Shown here in pieces: positions 53,216-61,963 of a DNA stretch of 64,000 bases. Under the pieces are notes generated by a model that made no database searches, was not told where the DNA came from, and saw nothing but the letters and a program-made list of their open reading frames with translations. This DNA is from Collinsella sp. AF33-16. GTDB taxonomy: Bacteria; Actinomycetota; Coriobacteriia; Coriobacteriales; Coriobacteriaceae. The translations under genes and the position numbers were made by a program. The DNA lies in NCBI RefSeq assembly GCF_003475325.1, contig NZ_QRQC01000012.1, positions 16,995 through 80,994 on the forward strand, written 5' to 3'. How positions within the stretch are numbered: position 1 is the first letter of the stretch; each line of letters starts with the position of its first letter.

Positions 53216-54542
53216 CCTTTTGCTCCTTCTTCCTAAAGAAGAGTCGGATGGGCGTGCCGGCAAAGTCGAAGGTCGAGCGCATGCGGTTCTCCACATAGCG
53301 CTGGTAGGTGTCGTTGACCAGGTCGCTGTGGTTGACGAAGAACGTGAACGTCGGCGGGTTGACGCCCGTCTGGGTCACGTAGTGCATGCGCAGGCGGCGC
53401 TTGCCGTCAACCACGGTGTGGCCAAACTCGCGCAGGTCGGTGAGGAACGTGTTGAGTCGCGAGGTGGTGATCTTTTGCGAACGCGTCTTCTCGGCGGCGT
53501 CGACCATGGCCCAGATCTTCTCGACGCTGCGACCGGTGAGGGCAGAGATGCGCAGGTACTGGGCCCAGGGAGCCATGACGCCCAGACGGCGGTCGACGGT
53601 CTCCATGCAGGCCTCGCGCTTGCGGTCGTCGTCGAGCAGGTCCCACTTGTTGAGCAGCACCACGATGGCGCAGCCACGCTCGATGGCCAAGCCCATGACC
53701 TTCTGGTCCTGCTCGGTGACGCCCACGGAGGCGTCGACGACGAGCAACGCCACGTCGGCGCGGTCGATGGCGCGCAGGCCGCGGACCATGGAGTAGTACT
53801 CGATGTTTTCGTACACGGTGCTTTTCTTACGGATGCCCGCGGTATCGACCATGCGGTAGTGCTTGCCGTTGCGCTCGACGACCGTGTCGATGGCGTCGCG
53901 CGTGGTGCCGGCGATGTTCGAGACGATGGAGCGGTCGGCACCTAGGATGCGGTTGAACAGCGAGGACTTACCGGCGTTGGGGCGGCCGATGATGGCCACG
54001 TTCAGCGCATCGGGGAACTCGTCGGCGACTTCGTCCTCTTCCTCAGGAAGCAGGGCCACGATGTCGTCGAGCAGGTCACCGGTGCCGTGGCCGTGCAGCG
54101 CCGAGAGCGGCGTGGGCTCGCCGATACCGAGCGAATAGAACTCCCAGATGCTGTCGTTCTCGCGATCGGGGTTGTCGAGCTTGTTCACCAGCAGAAAGAC
54201 CGGCTTGTCGCAGCGCTTGAGCATGCGGGCGACCGACTCGTCCTCCTCGGTGACACCGGTGCGGCCGTCGACCACAAACAGGATGACGGCGGCTTCCTCG
54301 GCGGCGGCGAGGGCCTGGTCGCGGATGGACGTGGCAAAGACGTCGTCGCTCTTGAGCGGCTCGATACCGCCCGTGTCGACGATGGTGAACTCGCGGCCGT
54401 TCCAATCGGCCGTGTGATACGAGCGGTCGCGCGTGACGCCGCGGGACTCGTGGACGATGGCGTCCGAGGTCTGGGCCAGGCGGTTAACGAGCGTGGACTT
54501 GCCCACGTTGGGGCGTCCGACGACGGCGACGATAGGTTTCAT
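53208..54542 (-). CDS. der: GTPase Der (EngA)
   Basis: 444 residues. Double-GTPase needed for 50S assembly. First G domain with 'GRPNVGKSTLVNRL' at residues 9-22 and 'NKLD'; second with 'GRPNAGKSSLFNRIL' and 'NKWDLL'; then C-terminal KH-like domain. The long frame extending upstream to 54713 is not coding; ATG at 54542 has 'AAAGGAG' 5 nt before it. Confidence 0.97.
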   Translation of the reverse strand: MKPIVAVVGRPNVGKSTLVNRLAQTSDAIVHESRGVTRDRSYHTADWNGREFTIVDTGGIEPLKSDDVFATSIRDQALAAAEEAAVILFVVDGRTGVTEEDESVARMLKRCDKPVFLLVNKLDNPDRENDSIWEFYSLGIGEPTPLSALHGHGTGDLLDDIVALLPEEEDEVADEFPDALNVAIIGRPNAGKSSLFNRILGADRSIVSNIAGTTRDAIDTVVERNGKHYRMVDTAGIRKKSTVYENIEYYSMVRGLRAIDRADVALLVVDASVGVTEQDQKVMGLAIERGCAIVVLLNKWDLLDDDRKREACMETVDRRLGVMAPWAQYLRISALTGRSVEKIWAMVDAAEKTRSQKITTSRLNTFLTDLREFGHTVVDGKRRLRMHYVTQTGVNPPTFTFFVNHSDLVNDTYQRYVENRMRSTFDFAGTPIRLFFRKKEQKDA

Positions 54543-54552
54543 CTGCTCTCCT

Positions 54553-55995
54553 TTAATGGGTAGGTTCAGTGGAAGTGTTAGAGTCGGCAGGCACAATGCC
54601 AAGGATATGCTCCAGGGTATCGAGCAGCTCATGCGGCATGGTCGACACCACATGAACCTCGGCACCGCGACTGGTAAGGCTTGCGAGTAAATCGTCACGA
54701 TGATACTCGTCAAGCGTCATGCCGTCAGCGTTGAACATGAGCTTAGGCACAAAGAGCATAACCCCCGAGAGGTCCTGCGGCAGCTGCTCCAAGATATCGC
54801 AGGCGACGATGAGGCCGGTCACGTCCACGTTGCCGCCAAAGTAGTGGTTCTGGATGGCCGTGACAGTGCCGGCGAGTCCCTTGGGCGACTCCACAAAGCG
54901 GGCCACCGTGTCGCGTGCGCTGGCGCCCGAGAGGCACAGCAGGTGCTGGCTGCGGGCGGCGATGGCCTCGCGGACGCGGGCCAGACGCTCGGCGTCGGCA
55001 GCAAGCACGTCGTCGGTCTCGTCCAGATACGAGCGGATCATGCCAATGCCGTCGTAGTACTGCGGGTAACCGTCGTAAAAGTCCGCCTCGGGAGGATCGA
55101 TGCCGGCGTCCAGATAGAACTCGTCGCTCATCTGGAAGGTGTGGCGGCCAAAGCGCTCATAGGCGCGGTCCTGGTAGGGACGGATCATGGTAATGGTCTC
55201 GCGCGCTAGCTCGGGCTTGTCGCTGTAGGACCAGCTAAAACGGTTTTGATGCTTGGTAAAACCGAGCGGCACAATGCCCAGACTTGTGATTTGCTCGTGC
55301 TCCTCGCAAAAGCGCAGAGTCTTTTCCAGCTCCTCGCCGTCGTTCATGCCGGGGCACAGCACAATCTGCGCATGAATCTCAATGCCGGCGGCCATGATGG
55401 CTTCGAGTACGTCCATGCCGCGCTGGGCGTTGCGGCCCATCATGCGGCGGCGGACGTCGGGGCTTACGGCATGGACCGACACGTTCATGGGGCTCATGTT
55501 GCGTTGGATGACGTTTTGAACATCTTTGTCGGTGAGGTTCGTGAGCGTGACAAAGTTGCCCTGTAAAAAGCTTAGGCGATAGTCGTCGTCGCGAATGTAG
55601 AGCGTGGAACGGCCGCCCTTGGGCAGCATGGTCATAAAGCAGAACACGCAGGCGTTCACGCAGGTGCGCATGCCGTCAAAGATGGGGCCGTCGAACTCCA
55701 GCCCCCAGTCCTCTCCCGGGAAGCGGTCGAGCTCGACGGAGGTGACGGTGTTGTCGCGTGGGTCGAAAACCTCGAGGTCGACGGTATCATCGTCGGCCTC
55801 CCAGAGCCACACGATCATGTCGGTGAGCGCCTGGCCGTTGACCGTGAGCACGCGCATGCCCGGCTCGATACCCACATCCCACGCGGGCGATTCGGGACGC
55901 ACGTTCTTTACGAGCGCGCCCTCACCCGGCTCGGGGTCGCGGCTGCGCCCGTAATCGGCCACCTCGGCGGCGTATGCGGGTACGGTCTGGTCCAT
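54553..55995 (-). CDS. DUF512 radical SAM protein with PDZ domain
   Basis: 480 residues. PDZ-like N-terminal part ('GALVKNVRPESPAWDVGIEPGMRVLTVNGQ'), then a radical SAM-type domain with 'CVNACVFCFM' near residue 100 as its cluster-binding region, and the C-terminal DUF512 domain. The family is widespread in Firmicutes and Actinobacteria, lies next to der as here, and its substrate is unknown; it has been linked to Fe-S biology only by context. The start at 55995 lies 2 bp before the ispH stop. Confidence 0.85.
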   Translation of the reverse strand: MDQTVPAYAAEVADYGRSRDPEPGEGALVKNVRPESPAWDVGIEPGMRVLTVNGQALTDMIVWLWEADDDTVDLEVFDPRDNTVTSVELDRFPGEDWGLEFDGPIFDGMRTCVNACVFCFMTMLPKGGRSTLYIRDDDYRLSFLQGNFVTLTNLTDKDVQNVIQRNMSPMNVSVHAVSPDVRRRMMGRNAQRGMDVLEAIMAAGIEIHAQIVLCPGMNDGEELEKTLRFCEEHEQITSLGIVPLGFTKHQNRFSWSYSDKPELARETITMIRPYQDRAYERFGRHTFQMSDEFYLDAGIDPPEADFYDGYPQYYDGIGMIRSYLDETDDVLAADAERLARVREAIAARSQHLLCLSGASARDTVARFVESPKGLAGTVTAIQNHYFGGNVDVTGLIVACDILEQLPQDLSGVMLFVPKLMFNADGMTLDEYHRDDLLASLTSRGAEVHVVSTMPHELLDTLEHILGIVPADSNTSTEPTH

Positions 55996-55997
55996 GA

Positions 55998-56897
55998 TTA
56001 GCGGCAAAGCTCCTTGATGCGCGCAACGGCGCGTTCGATGTGTTCTTGTGGGGTGGAGGCTCCGGCAGTGATGCCGATGTGGTGAGCGTCGGTAAACCAC
56101 GCGGCCTGGAGCTCGGAAGCTTCCTCGATGTGATACGTGCGCTCGCAGGCGTCTGCGCAAATCTGCGCCAGGCGGCGGGTGTTGCCCGAGTTCTTGCCGC
56201 CCACCACGACCATGCAGTCGCAGCGGTTGGCAAGTGTGGCTGCTGCCTGTTGACGCTCACTCGTGGCGGCGCAGATGGTGTTGATCACACGTAGCTCCTG
56301 CACGCGCGGGGTGATAGCGGCCACGATCTCAGCGAGGTTCTGCGCGGTCTGGGTGGTCTGCACAACGAGGCCCACCTTGCCCTTGAGCGATAGGGCATCG
56401 GCGTCGGCGGCACAGCTCACGACCTGCGCGTCATTGCCGGCGTGGCCTAGAATACCCTCGACCTCTGGGTGGCCCGGCTCGCCCACGACGATCACGCGGT
56501 AGCCTTCGCGCACCAGGCGCTCGGCCGCCACATGGACCTTCTTCACGTAGGGGCAGGTGGCGTCGACCACGGTAAGGTCGCGCTTGCGGGCAGCATCGAT
56601 CACCTGCGGCACCACGCCGTGGGCGCGGATGATCACGGTGCCCGATGCGGCATCGTCCAGGGTATCGGCCAGACCAACGCCTGCCTCGGCGAGCTCGCGT
56701 ACTACGATGGGGTTATGGATGAGCGGACCCAGCGTGTGGACCTGAGCGCTCTCCCCTGCCTGCGGCGCGGCGGCCAATGCCATGTCGAGCGCGCGCTGCA
56801 CGCCGTAGCAGGTGCCGGCGTGAGCTGCAATCTCGATGGTGGGCGCGGTGGCTTGGTCGGACGCAGTCGCGGCGGTGTTCGTCACGTTCTCGCTCAT
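55998..56897 (-). CDS. ispH: 4-Hydroxy-3-methylbut-2-enyl diphosphate reductase
   Basis: 299 residues. Last step of the MEP pathway, making IPP and DMAPP (the latter used by MiaA). Fe-S ligands Cys in 'AHAGTCYGVQRAL', 'DATCPYVKKVH' and 'INTICAAT'. An N-terminal Thr/Ala-rich tail of about 30 residues precedes the domain. ATG at 56897; the frame extends further but the ribosome site is weak either way. The gene sits 2 bp after plsC, so it is probably translated by coupling. Confidence 0.94.
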   Translation of the reverse strand: MSENVTNTAATASDQATAPTIEIAAHAGTCYGVQRALDMALAAAPQAGESAQVHTLGPLIHNPIVVRELAEAGVGLADTLDDAASGTVIIRAHGVVPQVIDAARKRDLTVVDATCPYVKKVHVAAERLVREGYRVIVVGEPGHPEVEGILGHAGNDAQVVSCAADADALSLKGKVGLVVQTTQTAQNLAEIVAAITPRVQELRVINTICAATSERQQAAATLANRCDCMVVVGGKNSGNTRRLAQICADACERTYHIEEASELQAAWFTDAHHIGITAGASTPQEHIERAVARIKELCR

Positions 56898-56899
56898 GG

Positions 56900-57628
56900 C
56901 TAGAACCTGCCCGGATGCTCGGCGCACAGCTCGTCGCGCATGGCGTATACGCGGCTCATAGCCTCGGACTCAAACCAGGCCAAGCGCTCCGTGCGCTTAA
57001 GTCCAGCCGGTGCATCGGAAAGCGAGACGGCTTTGCCGGCACGAATCCAGCACTTCTTGGGACGCATGAGCTTTTTGCCCGCGGGCGTGATATCAGACCA
57101 TCCGCAGATGGCGAGCGGGTTGACGGGCGCCTTGCCCATCTGAGCGATGAGCGCAAAACCGCCGTGGACCTCGGGCTTGATCTCGCGCGAGCGGATGCGC
57201 GTGCCCTCGGGGAAGATCAGGACGTCCTCGCCGCGCTGCAGCGCATGCTGGGCGGCGCGCAGGCACTTCATGTCGGCGGTGCCACGCTCGACAGGAATGC
57301 CGCCCACGCGGCTAAAGGCCCAGCGTACGATCTTGCTCTTGGCGAATTCGGATTTAAAGATGGGACGCACGCGGCGGCCGCCAAAGTACAGCGCCGTCTC
57401 CACGGCCAGCACCTCGGCCATCGAGGTGTGGTTGCAGATGACCACGCTGCCGCGGCCTTCCTGGCGCTCAAACAGCAGGTCAGCGTCCTCGACCTTCCAA
57501 CGCCACATGAGCTTGGAGAAGGCCCACAGGATGCCCATGACCACGGCGACGATGCCGCGGATGAGCGCCGGGAACTCGACATAGGGGGCGTTGTAGTAAT
57601 CCTCGGGCGTCTGCTTAAACAGGCGCAT
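56900..57628 (-). CDS. plsC: 1-Acyl-sn-glycerol-3-phosphate acyltransferase
   Basis: 242 residues. Second acylation in phosphatidic-acid synthesis. An N-terminal membrane-associated helix, then acyltransferase motifs: 'NHTSMAE' (block I, HX4E rather than the usual HX4D) and 'FPEGTRIRSRE' (block III). The Asp-to-Glu change in block I is unusual but the rest is normal. Follows cmk with a 3-bp gap. Confidence 0.9.
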   Translation of the reverse strand: MRLFKQTPEDYYNAPYVEFPALIRGIVAVVMGILWAFSKLMWRWKVEDADLLFERQEGRGSVVICNHTSMAEVLAVETALYFGGRRVRPIFKSEFAKSKIVRWAFSRVGGIPVERGTADMKCLRAAQHALQRGEDVLIFPEGTRIRSREIKPEVHGGFALIAQMGKAPVNPLAICGWSDITPAGKKLMRPKKCWIRAGKAVSLSDAPAGLKRTERLAWFESEAMSRVYAMRDELCAEHPGRF

Positions 57629-57631
57629 GGG

Positions 57632-58318
57632 CTACCTCCTTTGGTTGATGAGGCCCTCGATAATGCGTACGACCTCGTCGATGGTGTGGGCGGTGGAGTC
57701 GACGTGCACGGCGTCCTCGGCTGGCACGAGCGGCGCGACCTCGCGGCTGCTGTCGAGCTTGTCGCGCTGCTTGAGGGCGTCGAGGGTCTCGTCGACCTCG
57801 GCCTCGAGTTGCTCGGAGGTGAGCGGCTGGGCATCGTTTTGGTGACGCTGCAGCACGCGGCGGCGGGCACGCTCGCGCGGGTCGGCGGTCAGAAAGACCT
57901 TGACCTGTGCGTTGGGGAACACGACGGTGCCGATGTCGCGACCCTCGGCCACGATATCGCGATCCTCGGCGGCGCGGCGCTGATGGATGAGCATGGCGGC
58001 GCGCACGCCCGGGTAGGCCGAGACCTTGGACACGTTGGCGTCGACCTGCGGGGTGCGAATGGCAGCCGAGGCATCCTGGCCATCAATGGTCAGGCGTGTG
58101 TCTTCGCCAGTGCCGTTGGTAAAGCGGATTTCGATCTGCTCGGCGAGGGCATCGATGGCGGCCTCGTCGTCCAGATCGATGCCGCGGTCGAGCGCGGCGA
58201 AGGTGACGGCGCGATACATGGCGCCCGTGTCGAGCTTGTTAAAGCCCAGCTGGCGGGCGATCTCCTTGGCGATGGTGGACTTGCCGGAACCGGCGGGGCC
58301 GTCGATGGCGACGATCAT
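57632..58318 (-). CDS. cmk: Cytidylate kinase
   Basis: 228 residues. Phosphorylates CMP and dCMP. P-loop 'IDGPAGSGKSTIAK' at the N-terminus, 'LDTGAMYRAVTFAAL', and Arg-rich lid 'DPRERARRRVLQRH'. cmk in the scpAB-rluB-cmk-plsC-ispH-der series is standard for Gram-positive bacteria. ATG with 'GGAAGC' upstream. Confidence 0.96.
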   Translation of the reverse strand: MIVAIDGPAGSGKSTIAKEIARQLGFNKLDTGAMYRAVTFAALDRGIDLDDEAAIDALAEQIEIRFTNGTGEDTRLTIDGQDASAAIRTPQVDANVSKVSAYPGVRAAMLIHQRRAAEDRDIVAEGRDIGTVVFPNAQVKVFLTADPRERARRRVLQRHQNDAQPLTSEQLEAEVDETLDALKQRDKLDSSREVAPLVPAEDAVHVDSTAHTIDEVVRIIEGLINQRR

Positions 58319-58384
58319 GCAATGCTTCCTTTCGATGGTTGACGTGCTGGTATGGTTCGTGGGCGCTGGGGCACGGCGGGTTGC

Positions 58385-59350
58385 CTAGCCCGTGTAGCGC
58401 TCGCGGTAGGTGTTGCGCTTGGGTGCGGAGCCGTGGCTGCCGTGGTGACGCGTGCGGCTGGCGGGCGTATCTTGGGGCTTGCCGCCGTTGCGCTTGGCGC
58501 TCGCCTGCTTGGGCGGGATGCCGCCGGCCTTGAGGATCTGCACCTCGCGGTCGGTGAGCTCGCGCCACGAGCCCTTGGCCACGTCCTCGAGCTCAAGGCC
58601 GGCAAAGTTGCAGCGGTGCAGGCGGATCACCGGATGGTGAATCTTGCCCAGCATGCGCTTGACCTGGTTTTTACGACCCTCGCGGATTATGACCTCCACG
58701 GCGGTGGTGCCGGGCTTGATGCCTTGGGGAGCTACGGCCTCGGCCTCGCGTGCGGTGATGACGCGGCAGATTGCCGGCTGGCACAGGCCGTCGTCGAGCT
58801 CGATGCCACGGCGGAGCGGGTCTAGATCGCGGTCGGTCAGCTGCCCGTCCACGAGTGCCTGGTAGGTCTTGTAGACGTGCTTGCTGGGGTGCAGCAGATC
58901 CTGCGACAGGTCGCCGTCGGTAGTAAAGAGCAAAAGGCCCGTGGTGTCGCGGTCCAGGCGGCCCACCGGGAAGAGCCCCGGAAAGCGGTCGCGGGGGACC
59001 AGGTCGGCCACGCAAGCACGCTTCTGCGGGTCGCTCATGGTGGTGAGGTAGCCGGTCGGCTTGTAGAGCATCAAGTACACGGCGCCCTGGTTGAGCTTGA
59101 TGGGCATGCCGTCGACCTCGATATGGTCGCGGTCGACATCGACCTTGGTGCCCAGCTCGGTCGCGACCTGGCCGTTGACGGTCACACGGCCGGCGGTCAT
59201 CAGGTCCTCCGACCCGCGGCGGCTCGCCACGCCTGCGCGCGCCAAAAAGCGCTGCAGGCGCATGGTGTGCGGATAGACGGGCTGAGCGTCGGTTGCGGGT
59301 ACTGCGTTGCCCGTGGCGCGCGTCTCCCCTACTTCGTTAGTCCTCGTCAT
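58385..59350 (-). CDS. rluB: 23S rRNA pseudouridine synthase RluB-type
   Basis: 321 residues. S4 RNA-binding domain ('MRLQRFLARAGVASRR'), then RsuA-family synthase with catalytic Asp in 'GRLDRDTTGLLL'. The C-terminal 45 residues are basic, with His/Arg/Gly/Ser, and lie outside the catalytic fold. The start at 59350 has 'GAGGA' 5 nt before it and overlaps scpB by 14 bp. In Bacillus the neighbouring gene has this name and activity (U2633-type); specificity here is inferred from synteny. Confidence 0.9.
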   Translation of the reverse strand: MTRTNEVGETRATGNAVPATDAQPVYPHTMRLQRFLARAGVASRRGSEDLMTAGRVTVNGQVATELGTKVDVDRDHIEVDGMPIKLNQGAVYLMLYKPTGYLTTMSDPQKRACVADLVPRDRFPGLFPVGRLDRDTTGLLLFTTDGDLSQDLLHPSKHVYKTYQALVDGQLTDRDLDPLRRGIELDDGLCQPAICRVITAREAEAVAPQGIKPGTTAVEVIIREGRKNQVKRMLGKIHHPVIRLHRCNFAGLELEDVAKGSWRELTDREVQILKAGGIPPKQASAKRNGGKPQDTPASRTRHHGSHGSAPKRNTYRERYTG

Positions 59351-60065
59351 GCATATCCTCCGAGGTCTCGTCGACGACCAGGGTTTCCAAGTCCTCGACC
59401 ACCTCAACATCTTCAACATCGGTATCGAGCAGTTCGCGCTCTTCGTCCAGGTCCTCGGCCTGCTCCTCGAGCGTGGACTGAATGCTGCGGCCGCTCAGAC
59501 GCTCGCGGATAAACTGACGCGACTGCTCGTCGGGGGCAAACTGCTCCAGGTCGGGCAGGTCGCGGGTGGAGCGCAGACCGAACTTTTCCAAGAAGGCGTT
59601 GGTCGTGCCGTAGATGATGGCCTGACCGCGCTGGGGGTCGCGGCCGAGCTCGCGCACCAGACCTTTGTCCACGAGCGACGCGATGACGCCGTCGGAATTG
59701 ACGCCGCGGATGCCCTTGACCACCTCGCGCGTCACGGGCTGGTGGTATGCGATGACGGCCAGTGTTTCGAGCGCGGCCTGCGACAGCTTTTGCGTGTCCC
59801 AGCTCAGCACATAGGCCTCGACCACGTCGTGGTAGGCGGGATGCGTAAACAGGCGCCAACCGCCGGCGACCTCGCGCAGCTGAAAGCCGCGGTTGGCCTC
59901 CTCGTACTCAACTTTGAGCTCGGCGAGCAGCGATGCGCACTCGCCGGGGGCGATATCCAGTGCGCCGGCGAGCGCGGGCGCACTCACCGGGTCGCTCGAC
60001 ACCAGCAGCAGCGCCTCGAGGGCGCCTTTGAGGCTGTTTGCCTCCAGCGTGGAAAGGGTTGACAT
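59337..60065 (-). CDS. scpB: Segregation and condensation protein B
   Basis: 242 residues. Kleisin-interacting winged-helix partner of Smc-ScpA. 'LKGALEALLLVSSDPVSAPALAGAL', 'LSQAALETLAVIAYHQPVTR' and 'GVNSDGVIASLVDKGLV' are typical ScpB segments. The C-terminal 60 residues are Asp/Glu-rich and probably disordered. Gap of 11 bp to scpA. Confidence 0.94.
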   Translation of the reverse strand: MSTLSTLEANSLKGALEALLLVSSDPVSAPALAGALDIAPGECASLLAELKVEYEEANRGFQLREVAGGWRLFTHPAYHDVVEAYVLSWDTQKLSQAALETLAVIAYHQPVTREVVKGIRGVNSDGVIASLVDKGLVRELGRDPQRGQAIIYGTTNAFLEKFGLRSTRDLPDLEQFAPDEQSRQFIRERLSGRSIQSTLEEQAEDLDEERELLDTDVEDVEVVEDLETLVVDETSEDMHDED

Positions 60066-60076
60066 GGTTGCGGCTC

Positions 60077-60889
60077 CTATTCGGTGAGCTCGGGGCCCTC
60101 GCCGGGCACGTATGCCTCGGCGCCCTCGACGCGGTTGATGCAGATGGTTCCGAAGATCTCGTCCTGGCTCAGCGTGAGCGAGCCGCGCTTGGCAAGCTCA
60201 AGCATGGCCAGGAAGGTGACGACGAGCTGCTCGGTGGTGGCGTCGCCGTCCAAGAGCTCGCGGAAGGTGCAGGTCTGGTGCGCCATGGTAAAGCGGTCGA
60301 CTGAGGCCACGGTCAGGTCGAGCGGCACGCGATGCGGCGCCACATGCTCGGCCTCCAGCAGGAAGGTCTGGCGCTTGCCGTCCAGGTCGGCGCAGATGAC
60401 GGCCAGGCCGCGCAGGGTGATGCCGGCCAGGTAGTCGGGCATGAGCCCCAGGAACTCGGGGTCGGGGCCGGCCACACGCGGATGCATGCGGCTTTCGGCC
60501 TGCATGCGGGCACCGAGGGCCGCAGCCGCGCCCTTAAACTGCTTGTAAGCGATCAGGCGCTGAATCAGGACCTCGCGCAGGGCATCGCCGTCGAGCGCGC
60601 TGAGTTCCTCGAGGTCTTCGTCGAACTCGTCATCGTCGTCATCTACTTTGCGCGGGGCCTCCTGCGGCACCAGCGAGGCAGCCTTGATGTCCAAAAGGGT
60701 TGCCGCGACTAGCAAAAAGTCGCTCGCCACGTCCAGGTCCAGCGCCTCGATGCGTTCGGCCTCGGCAAGGTACTGCTCGGCCACCTCGCTGATGGAGATA
60801 GCGCCGATATCTACTTTTTGGCGGGTTACCAGCTGCAGCAGCAGGTCGAACGGTCCGCTGTAGACCTGCGTCGACACGCGATACGACAT
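60077..60889 (-). CDS. scpA: Segregation and condensation protein A
   Basis: 270 residues. Kleisin subunit that closes the Smc ring. N-terminal 'FDLLLQLVTRQKVDIGAISISEV' and 'DFLLVAATLLDIKAASLV' contact Smc; the C-terminal winged helix is around residues 200-260. An acidic stretch is present in the middle, where the kleisin linker is usually disordered. ATG with 'AAAGGAGG' 8 nt upstream. Confidence 0.94.
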   Translation of the reverse strand: MSYRVSTQVYSGPFDLLLQLVTRQKVDIGAISISEVAEQYLAEAERIEALDLDVASDFLLVAATLLDIKAASLVPQEAPRKVDDDDDEFDEDLEELSALDGDALREVLIQRLIAYKQFKGAAAALGARMQAESRMHPRVAGPDPEFLGLMPDYLAGITLRGLAVICADLDGKRQTFLLEAEHVAPHRVPLDLTVASVDRFTMAHQTCTFRELLDGDATTEQLVVTFLAMLELAKRGSLTLSQDEIFGTICINRVEGAEAYVPGEGPELTE

Positions 60890-60973
60890 CTTCGACCTCC
60901 TTTGACGGCGCCTTCGCGGCGCGGTTTGGGTGCATATTACGACCGTTTTGCACGGTCGACCTGTAAGTTTACC

Positions 60974-61657
60974 TTAGATGCCGGCGATTGCGAAGTTGAG
61001 CAGCTGCTCAGCAAGCGGATACACGGTAACGTCGAAATAGCGGCCGATCACATCGATGCCGGTCCACATAGGCAGCAGATACAGCACGATGATGAGGATG
61101 GGCATAGCGTATTGCTGCAGACGGTAATAATTGTTGAGCGCCTTGCCTTTGAGGAACGGCACGATGATCGACGAGCCATCGAGCGGCGGGATCGGGATGA
61201 GGTTGAAGAATGCGAGTGACAGGTTAACCACGATAAACGTGGCGCCGAAGTTCATGATCTGTGACGCCAGGGCAAAGGAGATGCCGGTGTAGAGGTTGCC
61301 GTACGCCACGTGCATGAGTGCCGCGGCAAGGCACGCGAGTGCGATGTTCGACGCGGGGCCGGCCGCGCTCACCAGGACCTCGTCGCGCTTGGGGTGCTTG
61401 AGGTTGTTGAGGTAGACGGGCACGGGTTTGGCGAAGGCGAACACCGGGCCGCCGGCCGCGAGCATGAGCAGCGGCAGGATGATGGTGCCAAACGGGTCGA
61501 TATGGTTAAGCGGGTTGAGTGACACGCGGCCGCGCGAACGGGCCGTCTTGTCGCCGAGCGCCCAGGCCGCGGCGGCGTGTGCGCTCTCGTGGATCACGAT
61601 GCCCACGATGACGGCGACGGCGCTGGCGAGCAGGTTCATGAGGTAGCTGCTGGACAT
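60974..61657 (-). CDS. M50 family site-2-type membrane protease
   Basis: 227 residues, five or six hydrophobic helices. Zinc site 'HESAH' near residue 23 and second metal motif 'IPIPPLDG' near residue 153. This short form, without PDZ domain, is the YwhC-like group of unknown substrate, not RseP proper. In many Gram-positive bacteria it precedes scpA as here. Start at 61657. Confidence 0.9.
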   Translation of the reverse strand: MSSSYLMNLLASAVAVIVGIVIHESAHAAAAWALGDKTARSRGRVSLNPLNHIDPFGTIILPLLMLAAGGPVFAFAKPVPVYLNNLKHPKRDEVLVSAAGPASNIALACLAAALMHVAYGNLYTGISFALASQIMNFGATFIVVNLSLAFFNLIPIPPLDGSSIIVPFLKGKALNNYYRLQQYAMPILIIVLYLLPMWTGIDVIGRYFDVTVYPLAEQLLNFAIAGI

Positions 61658-61666
61658 GGCACTCCC

Positions 61667-61963
61667 CTAGCGGACGCGGCGCGAGGCGCGCGTGAGCAGG
61701 CAGTCGATCACAAACAGGATCACGGCGACGATGGCGTAATCCAGGCGGAACACGCCGCCAAAGGGCGACGTGATGACGCCATAGCCGGCGATGGCGCTCG
61801 GCAGTGCGCGCGAAAGCTCAACGACAAAGCCTACGATCTGCAGCTTGGCGGTGAGGCCGCTAAAACACAGCAGCACGGTCATCGCGCTCATTAAGATGCC
61901 GCAGATGCGACAGGCGATGGCGATGATGCTCATCGCCACGGCAGCGGCCTTACGAGAGTTCAC
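61667..61963 (-). CDS. Small membrane protein of unknown function
   Basis: 98 residues, GTG start at 61963 with 'GAGGAG' 7-8 nt before it, overlapping the ABC-F gene by 14 bp. Hydrophobic segments at about 8-40 and 70-90, a Ser/Gly loop between and Arg-rich ends. I do not recognise a family. Coupled to the ABC-F gene and placed 9 bp before the M50 protease gene. The longer frame from 62083 is not supported. Confidence 0.6.
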   Translation of the reverse strand: MNSRKAAAVAMSIIAIACRICGILMSAMTVLLCFSGLTAKLQIVGFVVELSRALPSAIAGYGVITSPFGGVFRLDYAIVAVILFVIDCLLTRASRRVR

